From Zygnema cylindricum (Eukaryota; Streptophyta; Zygnematophyceae; Zygnematales; Zygnemataceae), in NCBI GenBank assembly GCA_037447655.1, contig JBBHKE010001879.1, forward strand, positions 1 through 64,000: 64,000 bases of DNA, given 5' to 3'. Each line of letters begins with the position of its first letter. The stretch's first letter is position 1. Shown here in pieces: positions 23,301 through 35,039 of the stretch. Made by a program: the position numbers and the translations under genes. The notes under the pieces were generated by a model. That model saw only the letters and a list, made by a program, of their open reading frames with translations, was not told where the DNA came from and ran no database searches.

Positions 23301-25731
23301 AAATTCGTTTAGCAAAAAGACATCATAATACCAGCTGCCAACTTTGAAAACCATTGCAAATATAAACAATGAAAGTACCATAGGATCCAAACTCTGAAAA
23401 TCTGTAACATTAACATAAAACCATAAATTGGGTGAGTTTAAAACATTTAAATCACATAAGAGCATTTATAAACAAACAAGCAATGCGCGCAGTTTGAATA
23501 TTTGCAAAATGCAGTTCCATAATCACACAACGATGGTGCCTACCATTATTATAGGGTGAGACAGCGGTTTAAATCAGTGAGTTGAAACATTTCGGTGCCG
23601 GATCATTGTGCAAAGATTTCTTACGAATTACAGAATTCCAATTCAGTTTCCGTAATACTACCACTATGGACAATTTTGCACGCCGTACCTGTTTCACACA
23701 CTTGGTTCACTAGGCAAATGGATGGCATAACTTGCAAGACATACACAACATGTCTAGTTAAAGGTTCCTTTAACCAGCGGCAAAACTAGTCTCAAAAAAT
23801 AGAATTTACCACCAATATCCAATAATGGCATTTATACCAGAGACAAGTGATCGTTGACAAATTTGTGTACCTGTCGTGATTTCCTCCAGCCAATCAATGA
23901 AATACCGGTACAGCTGACGAAGAAAGGATGTCCTCTTTGCCAATAAGAGATCTGGAAAGTGGCAGTAGAACAGGACCTGCAGCCATATCTCCCTGTCCTT
24001 CAATGCCGTGAACGACTGTGCCAAAGTATATGTGGATTCTAACGCCGAAGAGACCATTCCATTAAACATCTACAAAGCAATTCTGAATCTGACGAGAGCA
24101 TTACACTATCTACAAATTCTAAAGCTGAATATGATTTGCCTTAACATGGTCTTTAAGATCTAGACGGTGAAATCAACGCCCTTTACACTTAAGTGCATAC
24201 TCCACTTTTTTGGCGTGCTTTCAAACACGCGTACTACATGGACCTCCCTGTGCAGAACGTCCCCAACTCCATGCAAGGACACTAACCATGAAGGAAGGCA
24301 TCAAGATTTTACCTTTCTGCTTCAAAGCAAATACCATCAGCCAATACACCTTAACAATTCCATTCAAATTAAATTTCATTTAATTTCTGATTCTGTCAAT
24401 GAGAAATTGCAATGCATAGTTGAAGCGCATTAACAACTGCCACAATCGACAATAACTTGATAATTTTACATATATGTTGCTAATCACACCACAAAAGCAC
24501 AGAATAACAACTGTCCCTTGTCACATGCCACATGTTGAAATTGAAGTCACCGGTTTGTACACTAAGAGCTTCATCTTCAAAACAACAGCTTGTGTATCAA
24601 CTTGTACTGCTTGAACGTCATTACAAAAGTTGTACCATACCTTGGTATTTGGATTCAAACGCAGGATTGGTATGACAGCTGATACTTGGTCCGCCAGCAC
24701 TACTTCAAAGGGAGGACAGCAAACGATCATTGCCAGCGCTACAAAGATACAGCGAATGTATGCACAAACTGCATGAAAGCAGCCAAAAATATTGCGTGGC
24801 AAAAAATCCCCGTACACAGTTACAGGAAGGCTACCTGGGTCACCCACAAAACCATCTCAGAGATATGGAAAAATATCAAATCTTGCTGCAACGGCAAATA
24901 CAACAAAAAGATTATGCAAAGGGATAATACATGAAACTGCAAAAAGACGTAAAAATTGACATGCAATCTTGAATCAATCTTTGAGCTTCACATAGCAGTT
25001 GAAATATTCGAGGTCGAAAACAGGCAAAAATCCGGCAAACCATACTGGGAAAAAGCTCCAGGCGAGAAATAACACATCCAATTTTGACAACCTATTTCAC
25101 TTAGTGTGACAATACAAGTTTCGGTGTATAGCTCACCGTCAATTGTTTCCTTGAAACATCGAGACTTGTCATGGTGTGCAGTAAATATGTGCACATCATG
25201 CCCGTGAGCCTTCAGCTCCAATCCAGCATCCACAATCAGCCGCTCAGCACCTCCTGAAGAAAAACAAGTTTGTTCAGGACACAGCATAAGTATACAGCGC
25301 GTACCATTAAAACACACAACTGCAACATCAGTCGATGGATCCAGCAGAATTCAAGCATAAACACACCGAACACTTATGGGCAATCCTTACATGCTTTTAA
25401 ACTTTTATTGTACCTTGAAGAACACGAAACAGCGATTGCTTAGCTGCAGGGCCTGCCAAACCCTAATTGAAGCAATGTTCAAGGTATAAATGAAAAATTT
25501 AAGGAGGAACAGTGTAAAAACAACAATGAAGGATGATAAATAGACATGCATACAGAGACGCTACTCCTGAGCAGACATCATTCTCATCCACACAGAAGTC
25601 TATCGAACAAAAACCCTAATGCACAACATTTTATAGAAAACAAAGGAAATACCTATGCCTAAGTCTGGATGGCAGATGGCGATGCTGAGGCGGCGATGGT
25701 TGGGAGCAAGGTGCTCTTTTAAGAGAGGCAT
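20350..25731 (-). CDS. ALG2: ALG2-type alpha-1,3/1,6-mannosyltransferase
   Basis: A GT4-family enzyme that adds the second and third mannoses (alpha-1,3 and alpha-1,6) from GDP-Man to the dolichol-linked N-glycan precursor on the cytosolic face of the ER. Eight exons on the minus strand, in transcription order: 25731-25653, 25253-25137, 24834-24641, 23976-23871, 23197-23050, 21381-21188, 21061-20895 and 20643-20350, giving 432 residues (plant ALG2 is about 400). Recognisable blocks: a [20 protein letters not shown] donor-loop region at about residues 27-45, [12 protein letters not shown] at the start of exon 4, [10 protein letters not shown] at about 220, [13 protein letters not shown] in exon 7, and the GT4 EX7E motif EHFGIVPLE at 337-345 followed by [17 protein letters not shown]. 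All phases agree. The exon 5 donor is a weak GTGGGC site; a later GTGATT site would extend the exon to 22956 but put exon 6 out of frame, so I chose the former. Frame and motifs look intact. Confidence 0.93.
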
Positions 25732-26164
25732 GTTGTTATCTAAAATTCAAAATACGGCAAACGAGCTATTCACTTTCTATAAATGCAGATCTTGAGGCAC
25801 AATGGACTAGAAGATGAAAGTTTGAAGTGGTGAGCGCGAAGGAAAACTATTCTTCAGGAAAACGGTCGTGAAAGCATGCTCATGGACCTCATGACATGGA
25901 AAGCAATGCGCTGTCACTTCTTCAATGCGTCACTTATTCTTATACGATTGTAGGGTGACGCGTGTATCACTGTATCCGATTGGCTTGCCACATCTGCGAG
26001 AGAGAAAATCAGAAAATTGAAGTCTACATACTTCGGAGTTCGGACGAATGGCGCCATCCTCGTACAGACAGACGGCCGTCGAGATGATTTGCCACCGTCT
26101 AGCTGAGTCGGGTTTAAGGGCACTTTCCCGTGTAGCCGAAACTTAGGCTACAACCCCATGTACT
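25732..26164. other. ALG2 upstream region
   Basis: Presumed ALG2 5' UTR and promoter, read leftward. I see no confident TATA box and no other gene. Confidence 0.35.
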
Positions 26165-26243
26165 TGTAACTTAGCGAACTTACTTTGTTTTTTAGGGCGG
26201 ATGTACTTGTAACTTAGCGAAGTCACTTTGTTTTTTAGGGCGG
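26158..26243. repeat. 43-bp tandem duplication
   Basis: Two head-to-tail copies (26158-26200 and 26201-26243) containing ACTTGTAACTTAGCGAA and CTTTGTTTTTTAGGGCGG, differing at about two positions. One half resembles the end of the dispersed repeat copy at 43128-43463. Confidence 0.85.
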
Positions 26244-26530
26244 ATCCGGCAGACCCGGATTTCAAGTGTCGCTGTGTGTCTACTCGAAATTGTTAGTTAT
26301 CTTTGTGACGATTGTATGAGTCAACAATGCCCGTGACGGCTATCAACGTCTACAATTTGTCTTGCCGCACCGTATTTTTCGAAACTTTTTGAAGCGTCGC
26401 AAGACACATCCTAATTTTTGAAACGATTTGGTTTGTCGCATGTCATTGCGTGACATCATAAATGTACAACCTTGCAACCGTGGCTGTACAACATGCCTTT
26501 GCTTAAACCTCTCCTGTCCGGCCGCCATGA
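26165..26530 (+). repeat. Dispersed repeat family, copy 1
   Basis: Shares a core CAATGCCCGTGACGGC..CAACGTCTACAAT and an end CCTGTCCGGCCGCCATGA with sequences at 32328-32530 (+) and 43128-43463 (-). It lies just upstream of the hAT transposase gene and may be its 5' terminal region. No coding capacity. Confidence 0.6.
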
Positions 26531-26951
26531 CTTCGCAGATTTTTGATCTTCGCAGATTTTTCACCTTTACGTGAAATGACACTGCACAATCGAGACCCCG
26601 TAAAAAATAAAACCGTACAAAGTGCATGCGGACCAAAACGAACAGCGCTGAACCTTGCGATTTTCGCGTTGATGTCCAATTCGTACGGATTTCAACTTTT
26701 TTACGAAAACTACGTAGTATTCGTTGATTATATACTTTTCGTAAAATTCGTGTAGATTTCGCTGTACGGAAAACAGTACGGTCGTTTACAAAAAAAAAAG
26801 ATGTTGCGCAATTTACGCGGATGATTTTTGAATGTGATACATACGGTCCTCTTTAAGAAGGAAGCCGCCATTGAAGCTCCCATATAATCCGCCACTAAAC
26901 CTGTCATTGAAACCGCCCTTCGATCTTCCACGAACCTCGCGAGAATTATCC

Positions 26952-28950
26952 ATGCCTAGGCCTCGAGGAATCGAGTGGGAGCATGTTAGGTCTCCAAACG
27001 AAGATGTGGTTGGGAACAACAAAATATGCGTCTGTGTTTACTGCGAATTCGAATATAATGGTCAAGCCACTAGGATTAGAAACCACCTTCTTGGAAATGT
27101 GAAGAGTGGGGGTATTCGAGCTTGCATTTTATATTCGGAAGAGGTGAAGGCGGAGCTAAATGCATCAAGAACCGAAAAATCTTCTCATGGCTCGCAGAAA
27201 CGTGAAAATTTCCGATTTGGATGAACTCACAGGAAGTCCTGGATCTAGCCAGAGCAATAGAATACAAGGTGTGCAAACAAAAATATCAAATATTTTTAAT
27301 AAGTATAACAAGAAAGAGGTCGATGCAACATGGGCAAGGGCTTTTTTTGCTAATGGTTTGCCGTTTCAACTACTCGATGACCCATATTTTAAAGAAGCAT
27401 TGAGGAAGACCGGGGAGATAGGGGCGTCTTACAAGATACCTCACCGAAATACTATGAGAACTCGTCTCCTATCTGAGACGAAGGCGACTGTCACTAGCGA
27501 TTTGGCGAGTTACGTGGAGACGATGAAAGTCACCGGTGCCTCGATCACGTCAGACGGTTGGACAGCCGTTGATGAAACGCCTCTCTTGAACATTTTAGCT
27601 GTCACCCCCAAGGGCGACATGTTCGTCACGGCGGAAGACACTAGTGGGAAAATCAAGGATGCCGAATACGTGTGTAAGGTGTTGGAGAAGGGAGTTCTTG
27701 CGGTGGGGATCGAGCAAGTGGTGCAAGTTGTGACAGATTCTGCTGCTGTAAACAAGGCTGCAGCCTCGTTGCTCGTGATGAAGTACCCTTCCATCAAGTG
27801 GACGCCATGCTCTACCCACGTATTGTATCTAATGTTGGAGGATTGGGGCAAATTGACATTTATTTCTACACCAGTTCGACAGGCAAAAGAGGTATTAAAA
27901 TTCATCACGAATCATCATATAAGTGCAGTCTTGTTCAATAAAATCTCACCTCTTAGGGTTTTGGAACCGAGAGAGACTAGGTTTGCAACAAATTTTATCA
28001 TGCTACAAGGGTTTTTATATGTGAAGGAAAAACTGGAGATCTTAATGTTTGATGATGGTTATAAGCAATGGATAAGCAAGTCTACATACAGGTTTGAGGG
28101 TGATAAGATTAAAGGCCATATTTTGAGTTTGGAGTTTTGGATCAGAATGACGGAGGCAGTGACAGTTTCAGAGCCAGTGGTGTGGCTTATGAGGGAATGT
28201 GACAAAGGGGCCCCAAATGTGGGAAAGGTTTATTATGGTTTTTATAGTATTGGGCAGTTTTTACATAAGTTATCCAGCAATGGAGGAGAAAGAAGTTACG
28301 AGGGCTTGCATATTTTGGAGGAGCTCAAAGCATCTTGGTTTGCCAGATGGGAGATGGCACATAGCCCTATATATGATGCCGGCTTTGTACTCGATCCCGA
28401 GTACCAAAGTTTTGCCTACGGCCAGCATTCAAACTTGAAAGTAATGGAAGGTTTTCAGATAATGCTCGAAAAGATGTTACCAAATGTGGGGGACCAAGCT
28501 GAGGCCTACATTGAGCTTTCTAAGTATAGAGGTTTTGAGGGTGTCTTTGGGAGGGAGGTAACAAAGGCTTGTGCCAAAAAGATGCCGGGGTGGAAGTGGT
28601 GGCAGCAGTTTGGGGTTGTCACCCCTACCTTGCAGAAGGTAGCAATTCGGGTTCTTGCTCAGTGCTCAGTTGGTAGTTCATGTGAGAGGAATTGGTCAAC
28701 CTATGACCATATTCACTCTAAGAAAAGAAATAGGGTGACACTTAAACGAGCTAATGATTTGGTCTGGGTTTTTAGCAATCTCAGGTTATTGCAAAACACC
28801 AAAGATGTTAGTTATGAAGAGGATATGATAGCATGGGAGGAAGAGGAAAGGGAGGTAGAAGAAGATGAGTATGATGTAGAGATGTTTGTGTTGTTATTGG
28901 AAGATTCAGTTTCGCACATGCGTGCGCGTATTTTGTGCGTACGTAATTAG
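26952..28950 (+). CDS. hAT-family transposase (BED finger, DUF659, hAT C-terminal domain)
   Basis: Cut-and-paste DNA transposase. A BED-type zinc finger (CVCVYCEFEYNG..RIRNHLLG) is encoded from the ATG at 26952 in one frame, open to 27224. The rest is a 596-residue frame ending at 28950 in another phase. The catalytic regions look intact: the DUF659 part has ITSDGWTAVD (first Asp) and VVTDSAAVNK (second Asp), then the hAT CxxH element PCSTHVL, and near the C-terminus the dimerisation domain with SVGSSCERNWS (the catalytic Glu context) and VTLKRANDLVWVFSNLRLL. An acidic tail follows. Joining the BED part to the main frame needs either a short intron (GT near 27143, AG near 27193) or a one-base frameshift; I cannot tell which. 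No matching terminal inverted repeats were found nearby, so it could be a decayed autonomous element or a stranded, possibly domesticated, copy. Confidence 0.82.
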
Positions 28951-30828
28951 TTTATAATGTGGAGGTTCGAACGGATTTGCGGATTGGAGGTTTATTGTAC
29001 GAGTAAAATTAATTGACGAATTGAGTGGCGCGGAATGCGTAAGTGAAATGGACGGCGGATCGCGAAGCGATCCGATGTAAAATATTCAAAAGGTTAAAAT
29101 AGTACGTCGCACGTACGAAACAGAATGCGACAGACGGCAGTTATGGAGAAGGTACAGTGAATCTTTTTGGGACAGGTGTACCTTTATTTCGGCAGGCGGT
29201 ATTTATGACGAAGTACGTTGGTACGGTACGGTTTGATTTGGATGAGTTGACGTCGTTTCGTCAATTGGACTTTGGGGCCACGTGGCGCAACATCAAGGGT
29301 GACAAAAAGATTGACGAACGGCGGACAAAGGCCGCCATTATTTTCAAGTAGTGGTGACGCAAAATCGCGTCAATCACACGATATTTATTTTTGGACGTCC
29401 CGGATGCTTTGACGAGATTCGTGAAGTCGTGCTAATTTATTCGCCATGACTCAGCATAAGATTTTGTGTACCTGTAAATATTTGGAACAACGTTGGTTTG
29501 TCTTATTTGTATTAATTAATTAGAGTTGATTATGATGTTAATATGGCCAATTAGGGTTTCGACAGTCTAATTTGTGTGTCGTATTTGCAGACAAGTGTAC
29601 GCTTACGATTGCCTGACTTTCAGGTGTACGCTTACGATTTGTTTATTGTTAATAGTAGGTTATCATGGTTAAATATGATATAATGATAGTTACTTAATTT
29701 CCAGTTAGAATTTTTGTCGTAATAGGATATTATGTTTTAGTGGAAGTTATGTTGGATATCTTGACAGTTAGTGATTTGTTGATAGCTCACAAGTGTATAT
29801 ATAGCAATGAGCTTTATTAGGAGAATCATCAATGTTGGTTAGTAAAGTGGGGACCAAAGATGTAGTATTTTAGGGTTGTCGATTAGGTCATGTACTTTGA
29901 GTGATAAATTGATTATTTGATTATACATTTGTTTATGTGTGATGAATTCATGTGTTATTATTTATATGCTTGTTTGTTATGCATTGTTAATGCATCTGTC
30001 CTAAGGTTTGTTTATGTTGATTATTCCATTAAACCTTAGTTGTTTTCATATGGTTTATTTATGTTGATTATTCTATGAAACCCTAGTTGTTGTTTAATGC
30101 ATCTGTGTATGCATGTATGTTAAATGGAGGATGCATTTCAAATGATCGTTCATTGGCCTACCTTCGCTTAGCTTTTTGCATGATAGTTTGGGTGGCTTCT
30201 GCGGTCTATTTTAGACCAAAGAACAACAGTTTGACCTAGATTTGGAGTAAAGAGAGTTAGAGGAGAGAAATATATTCGTGATGTGCAGTGAGTTAAGATA
30301 ATTTTGATAATTTGATGTGAAAATTAAACCATTTTTTCCAAATTAATACAAAGTTGGCTTTTTTCTGCTTTAATGTAAACTTGATTTTTTCCATCGTGAA
30401 CATGTTTTAACAAGGCGATGTTTTACCAACAATGAAGAAACCTAATCGCTGGTTAAAAAATATGATAGCACTCTACGCAATGAGGTGCCTGTGTAGCTCG
30501 AGGCATTCTAGTCGCTGTGTAGCTCGAGGCAGTCAGGTTGCTGGTTCAACGACGAGACTGCCTCGCCGCTGGTTTTTTCACTTTTCCGTATTTTAGGTTT
30601 TTGAATATTTGAATTTGAAAAGTCAAAGTATGGTACGCATTTTATTAACTTTTCAAAATCATTTAATGCGTACCGTACGTAGTATTTGTTAGTTTATACC
30701 GTGCCTAATATGCGCACGGACATCTATGGATTTTCGGGCTACGGACAACGTGTGGAAGTTTTACTCTCGAAGTCCACACTCATTTCGTTTTACGACGCGC
30801 CGCGCCACGCGGACGTCCAACGTATAAA
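28951..30828. other. Gene-free flank of the hAT transposase
   Basis: AT-rich sequence, perhaps partly the 3' end of the hAT element (28951-29450 keeps the same GTACG-rich texture). A tandem duplication of TTTATGTTGATTATTCCATT lies near 30008-30090 and a GTGTAGCTCGAGGCA duplication near 30491-30531. No gene is seen. Confidence 0.4.
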
Positions 30829-30904
30829 TATGTTTAGGGTTTTTTTCTCATTCGTGTTTTTTTTTATTAAAAAAAAAACACACCAGTAAAAAACCCTAAA
30901 CATA
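30829..30904. repeat. Strong palindrome (hairpin)
   Basis: TATGTTTAGGGTTTTTT at 30829-30845 is perfectly complementary to AAAAAACCCTAAACATA at 30888-30904. Inside, a second arm pair (GTTTTTTTTTA / TTAAAAAAAAAAC) nests in the loop. Together they can form a long cruciform or RNA hairpin. Confidence 0.85.
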
Positions 30905-31235
30905 TAAGACTAAAATCGCAAGGTACCCGGGCGGTATTTTGCGAAGTTATGGCGGCTATTAATTATCAATTCTATTTCAGGTTTTGGAATCAAAATTTGG
31001 GGGCGCCGATATAGAGTTCATAACACTAATAACGATTCGTGATTAGTGTTGTGTATTTGTAAGGATTTGCCGATAACCAATATTGGCTTTTTTTCGGGTA
31101 GTCGATATCGATAACCATCGGCGATATTTGTACGGACCGTACAAATAAATGTTCGGCCAGTACACTCAACTTTATGTTAGAAATCGGCGATATTCAAGTT
31201 ATCACAAGGGCGCCAAAGTGTTTACTTGGGAAAAT

Positions 31236-31306
31236 GGCCAAGTCGGGGATCGAACGCGGGACCTGTGCAAACCGTACACTAGCTCTACCATCTGAGCTAC
31301 CCGGCC
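31236..31306 (-). ncRNA. tRNA-like sequence in TRIM left LTR
   Basis: Seventy-one nt on the minus strand with tRNA layout: 7-bp acceptor stem (GGCCGGG with CTTGGCC, two G-U pairs), a D arm containing the box A-like TAGCTCAGATGG, a 4-bp anticodon stem, and a T loop TTCGATC giving box B. The T stem has two mismatches and position 33 is C rather than U, so it is unlikely to act as a tRNA. A Pol III promoter role is inferred. Confidence 0.65.
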
Positions 31307-31542
31307 GATGTGTACGCAAGCGCCTAATACCAAATTTATACGGCGATGAGCGGCACACTGGTAACCCAGCTTAGAGCGCGATACACACGTGTGGAGTCCA
31401 AAATGGACAGTTCTCCAACACGCCCTCTCACGGTGTACTCCATCTCGTGTGGCTTGCCATCGCCCCCTGGCTCCGATACCATGTTAGAAATCGGCGATAA
31501 TCAATTTAAACCAAGGGCGCCAAAGTGTTAACTTTGGAAAAT

Positions 31543-31613
31543 GGCCAAGCCGAGGATCGAACGCGGGACCTGTGCAAACCGTACACTAGCTCTACCAACT
31601 GAGCTACCCGGCC
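31543..31613 (-). ncRNA. tRNA-like sequence in TRIM right LTR
   Basis: Same 71-nt arrangement as the left LTR copy, with box A TAGCTCAGTTGG and box B GTTCGATCC. Its T stem is better paired (one mismatch). The anticodon position reads GGT (threonine-like), but C33 replaces the universal U33. Interpreted as an LTR-borne tRNA-like Pol III promoter, not a functional tRNA gene. Confidence 0.68.
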
Positions 31614-32327
31614 GATGTGTACGCAAGCGCCTAATACCGAATTTATACGGCGATGAGCGGCGCAATGGTAAACCAGCTTACAGCGCGATACACACCTGTG
31701 GAGTCCAAAGTGGACAGTTCTCCAACACTGTGCGTGTTATTCTCCGGAGGCACCGCGGACCCCTTTCCCCCCGATTTCAGTAGAAAATTGCAATAAATAA
31801 ATATATATTTCTACTATTTTATAAAAGATTAACATTTCCTCAAATAAGTGCCCATGAATTGTCAAAAGATGGTGGCGGTAGGCTGCAGTAAATGGTGGCA
31901 GTCTGACAGATGTGCTTGTTTAATCTGTTCGTCTGTACGTATGTTTTTCGAAAAAGTTTGATTTAAAATTTTACAATGTAATTTAATTTGTTCGTTTCAA
32001 TATTATATTTTTAGAACTATATAGTATTGTTTTAAATTTATTGACATTTATATGTTGCGTTGTTCGTAATAGATTTTAGTCAAACGGATACGAAACACAA
32101 TACATTATACGGCATACCACGCTATATAAAGTAAATAATATAATACAGTATGTTATGCATACAATATTTTTTAAAAGTTATCGCCGATATGGAATTTGTT
32201 GGTCTTTGGCGGATATATCGGGACCTCTGACCGTTCGATAACCAATAACTATTGGTATCGATGTTATCGCGATAAATTTTTAACCGGTACACAACACTAG
32301 TAAGAACGACATAGTAAACTTAACGGT

Positions 32328-32530
32328 GTGACGATTGTATACGCTGACAATGCTTGTGACGGCTGTCAACGTCTACAATCTATGGTGACGCATGTTATTT
32401 TTTGTAACGTTTGTGACGTCGCATGAGTTTTCGTGACATTATAGACATACCGCCTTCCAACTTGTGTCGTTTCACGGGTTGAAGAAGATGCACTTTGCCT
32501 TTGCATCGCCTGTCCGGTCGACGTGAAATG
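32328..32530 (+). repeat. Dispersed repeat family, copy 2
   Basis: GTGACGATTGTATACGCTGACAATGC-type start (written here in part), then GTGACGGCTGTCAACGTCTACAAT and the end TCGCCTGTCCGGTCGACG. It aligns by eye with 26305-26530. The downstream sequence diverges. Confidence 0.55.
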
Positions 32531-35039
32531 GCATCGAAATCTTTATACCTATGGCGAAATAAAACCTGTACCAGGCGCAAACAAAAAAAAACCAAACAAA
32601 TTGTGTACTTTGCCTCGTCGTACTTCAGCGCAAACGGACAAAACATAACGAATAGTGTACCTTTCGCCGTCGCTTGAATTCGTTTAAAATTTTTGAAAAA
32701 AACTTTACACGTGCGAATACATGACCTATTTGTTTTTCAAAAATACTTTGTTTTAAAACACATCGTCCCTGTGTTTTAAAAAAATGTTTGAAAATGAGGT
32801 TTTTTGGTGTGGCCGTGGGACGAAGAACACAAAACGACAACATGTAGTACATCCTAAATTCGACGATGACACAAAATGTACTTCTCATTTTTTCTATTTT
32901 GTTGTACGGTTGAAACTTACGCTGTATGGCTCTAGGTTTTACACGACATAAAAAAATCCTTACTTTGGCCCATGGAGACGCACCGTAAGTTTAAAATGAA
33001 AAGACAGAATAAAACCCGTACTTAGCCACATAGAATCGTACCCTTAATCTTGATACTTCGATTTTTTGCGAAGATTTTCCGTATTTCTTTTAGAGAGTTT
33101 CGATGTAACGCAATGAAATCAGTACTTTGATTTGTGACGGATGTAGACGTGGGTGTAATTTGTGACGGTTGTAGACGACTACAAAATTTGCGACAATTGA
33201 TGACGTTTACAAAATAGCCACGGTTGTAAGCGTGTAGTTTATTTTGACATTGTAGATTTTTAGGGTTTGTGATGTTTTGACGCCACGCTCACTCATGATA
33301 GCGACGACGTCACTAATTCCAAAACTTTAGGCCATTGTTTTCCGATTTTGTTCTTTCGTCCTTTCTCACTCTACTTGCCATCAAAATACGCCCAAAGGCA
33401 GTCAAAAGTATTTTTTTTAGAGATCTTTCATTTGATACCATTATTGTCGTTTTCCATTGCAAAAATTGTGAGATAGACGTGTTTTTTATTGCAAGAATTG
33501 TGAGATAGACGCGGTAATGACAGAGGGAGAGAGAAAGAGGCGCCTTCATGGACTTCGCTTTTGTGAAACGTCAACAACTGCTCGAGACCCCTCCACGGCC
33601 CCTTCACAGAAAAAAGTTCATGCGGGCTACAAATGAAGAGTGGTTTATCTTCTGGTAATCAGCATTCTGCAAACTTTCTTTCAAAACCTCTAATGTGTGC
33701 GACGACGTTTGCCTATTCTTTCACATCTTCAATTTTTAGTTAACATCACTTCGCGAGGTGATTTGTGTAGAAGTTTGAAAGTGACCTAGTGGGACGCCAA
33801 AGTGGGTCGAAACGCGCAAGACTACAAAGTGCAATATACCTAAAATTTTAAAGTGACGCAAATTGTGTTGTGGTAATTTTGTTTTTCTAGTACAGCTGCG
33901 TATTTTTTTGTTGCGCGTTACGTTTTTGATGAAAATGTTAGGCAAAAACCCTCACTTTATCACATGGGGAAGTGCCCTCAGTGCCAAATATAAGTTTTAA
34001 CAACAAATCCTCAACTTTGCGTTTCATGTTTCCACTGAGGGTGAAGTTCCACCGGACGAGGAGTGAGGTTGTTTACAAATATCCGGACCTCTTTGTACTA
34101 CGGCGTACCAATGATTTTGTTTTTATTGAATATCAACATACAAAAAATATTGCAAATGTTTTCCAAAGGTCTCGGAGGTAACAATGACCATTGGATATTC
34201 ATCCGTAAAGCATCCAATCGTTTATATAATTGACCACCCACCTCGCCAATTACAAAAACGTACAAGTCATGACACGTGGATAATAAAGATACGTTGTCAC
34301 CATGGACTAATGCACCACCAAAATTTCTCAAAATTTGCGCATGATATGCATCGTCGGACAAAGTGGAAGCTAGTTAGCCAAAATCTAACCAAATACAGAA
34401 GTTAGGGTATGGCCCCATGTGGCAAAATAAGGATTTTTTTTTTGTCGTTTTCTATAAAAAAAATAGCGTCGTCTTGCTAAACTTACGATTGTATAAAGAA
34501 ATTGCAAAAAACTTTAGTATATTTTGCGTCATCTTTGGAATTATAATGTACCACAAGTTGTATTTTTTTTTTCAACCCACGACCACATCACCTTCAAACT
34601 TATCTTAAAATACATCAAAACAAAGTGTTTTAAAATAAATTAACACCGCTCCACAAATAGAAGAACGGATAAGCACGTGTCAAAAATTTTCAAAAGTTTT
34701 CGACAATTTCATACGACAAGAAAAAGTACATTTTGTTTCTTATTGTCCGCTTGCATCTTGTATGGTTTTATTTGAAAGGGTCTAAAGGCTTCAATGCCAT
34801 TTCATTGAAAAATGAACAACTTATGAAGGCGCCATTACAGCTCGCGCTTCTCTCACATTGCTCACCATGCCTCTCCTTCACCCTTTCAACCTTCGTTACT
34901 TCGCGACACTAGTGGAAAAAGGCAGAATGCTGAGGGCGATCAGAAGTGCGGTAACCAAGTCATACTGGAACAATTCCAACAAACGAGCCCAAAAGAAAGC
35001 TTATTATTTCGTATGGGCCACAACAATTCAATGTCAATG
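32531..35039. other. Gene-free repeat-like interval
   Basis: No gene is recognised. A small tandem duplication of TTGTGAGATAGACG occurs at about 33466 and 33497. Repeated GTGACGG..GTAGACG motifs occur at 33130-33240. The remainder is AT-rich. Confidence 0.4.

Larger units (their letters stand above)
31175..31727 (-). mobile_element. TRIM/SMART-like mini LTR retrotransposon with tRNA-like LTRs
   Basis: Two 246-bp direct repeats (31175-31420 and 31482-31727) flank a 61-bp interior. In element orientation (minus strand) each LTR starts TGTTGGAGAACTGTCC and ends GATTTCTAACA. Immediately after the 5' LTR comes TGGTATCGGAGCC, complementary to the 3' end of initiator tRNA-Met (a primer-binding site). 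Immediately before the 3' LTR is a purine-rich GTGAGAGGGCG (polypurine tract). There is no coding capacity, so replication would rely on another element. No 5-bp target duplication is visible (CTTTA versus CTGTG). Each LTR contains a 71-nt tRNA-like sequence, unusual for an LTR. The boundaries are exact and the two LTRs are equal in length. Confidence 0.85.
31044..32299. mobile_element. hAT-like element with TAGTGTTGTGTA ends, carrying a TRIM
   Basis: The left end TAGTGTTGTGTA (31044) and the right end TACACAACACTA (ending 32299) are perfect inverses. Subterminal ATCGATA/TATCGCGATA palindromes resemble those in the 18243-19384 element. The 8-base flanks (TTCGTGAT and GTAAGAAC) do not match, so a target duplication is not supported; one end may be rearranged. 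About 550 bp of the interior is the TRIM described separately. Confidence 0.5.

Noticed and set aside
31236-31613. Two functional tRNA-Thr genes on the minus strand
   Set aside because: U33 is replaced, the T stem has mismatches and both copies lie within matching LTRs, so tRNA-like LTR promoters fit better.
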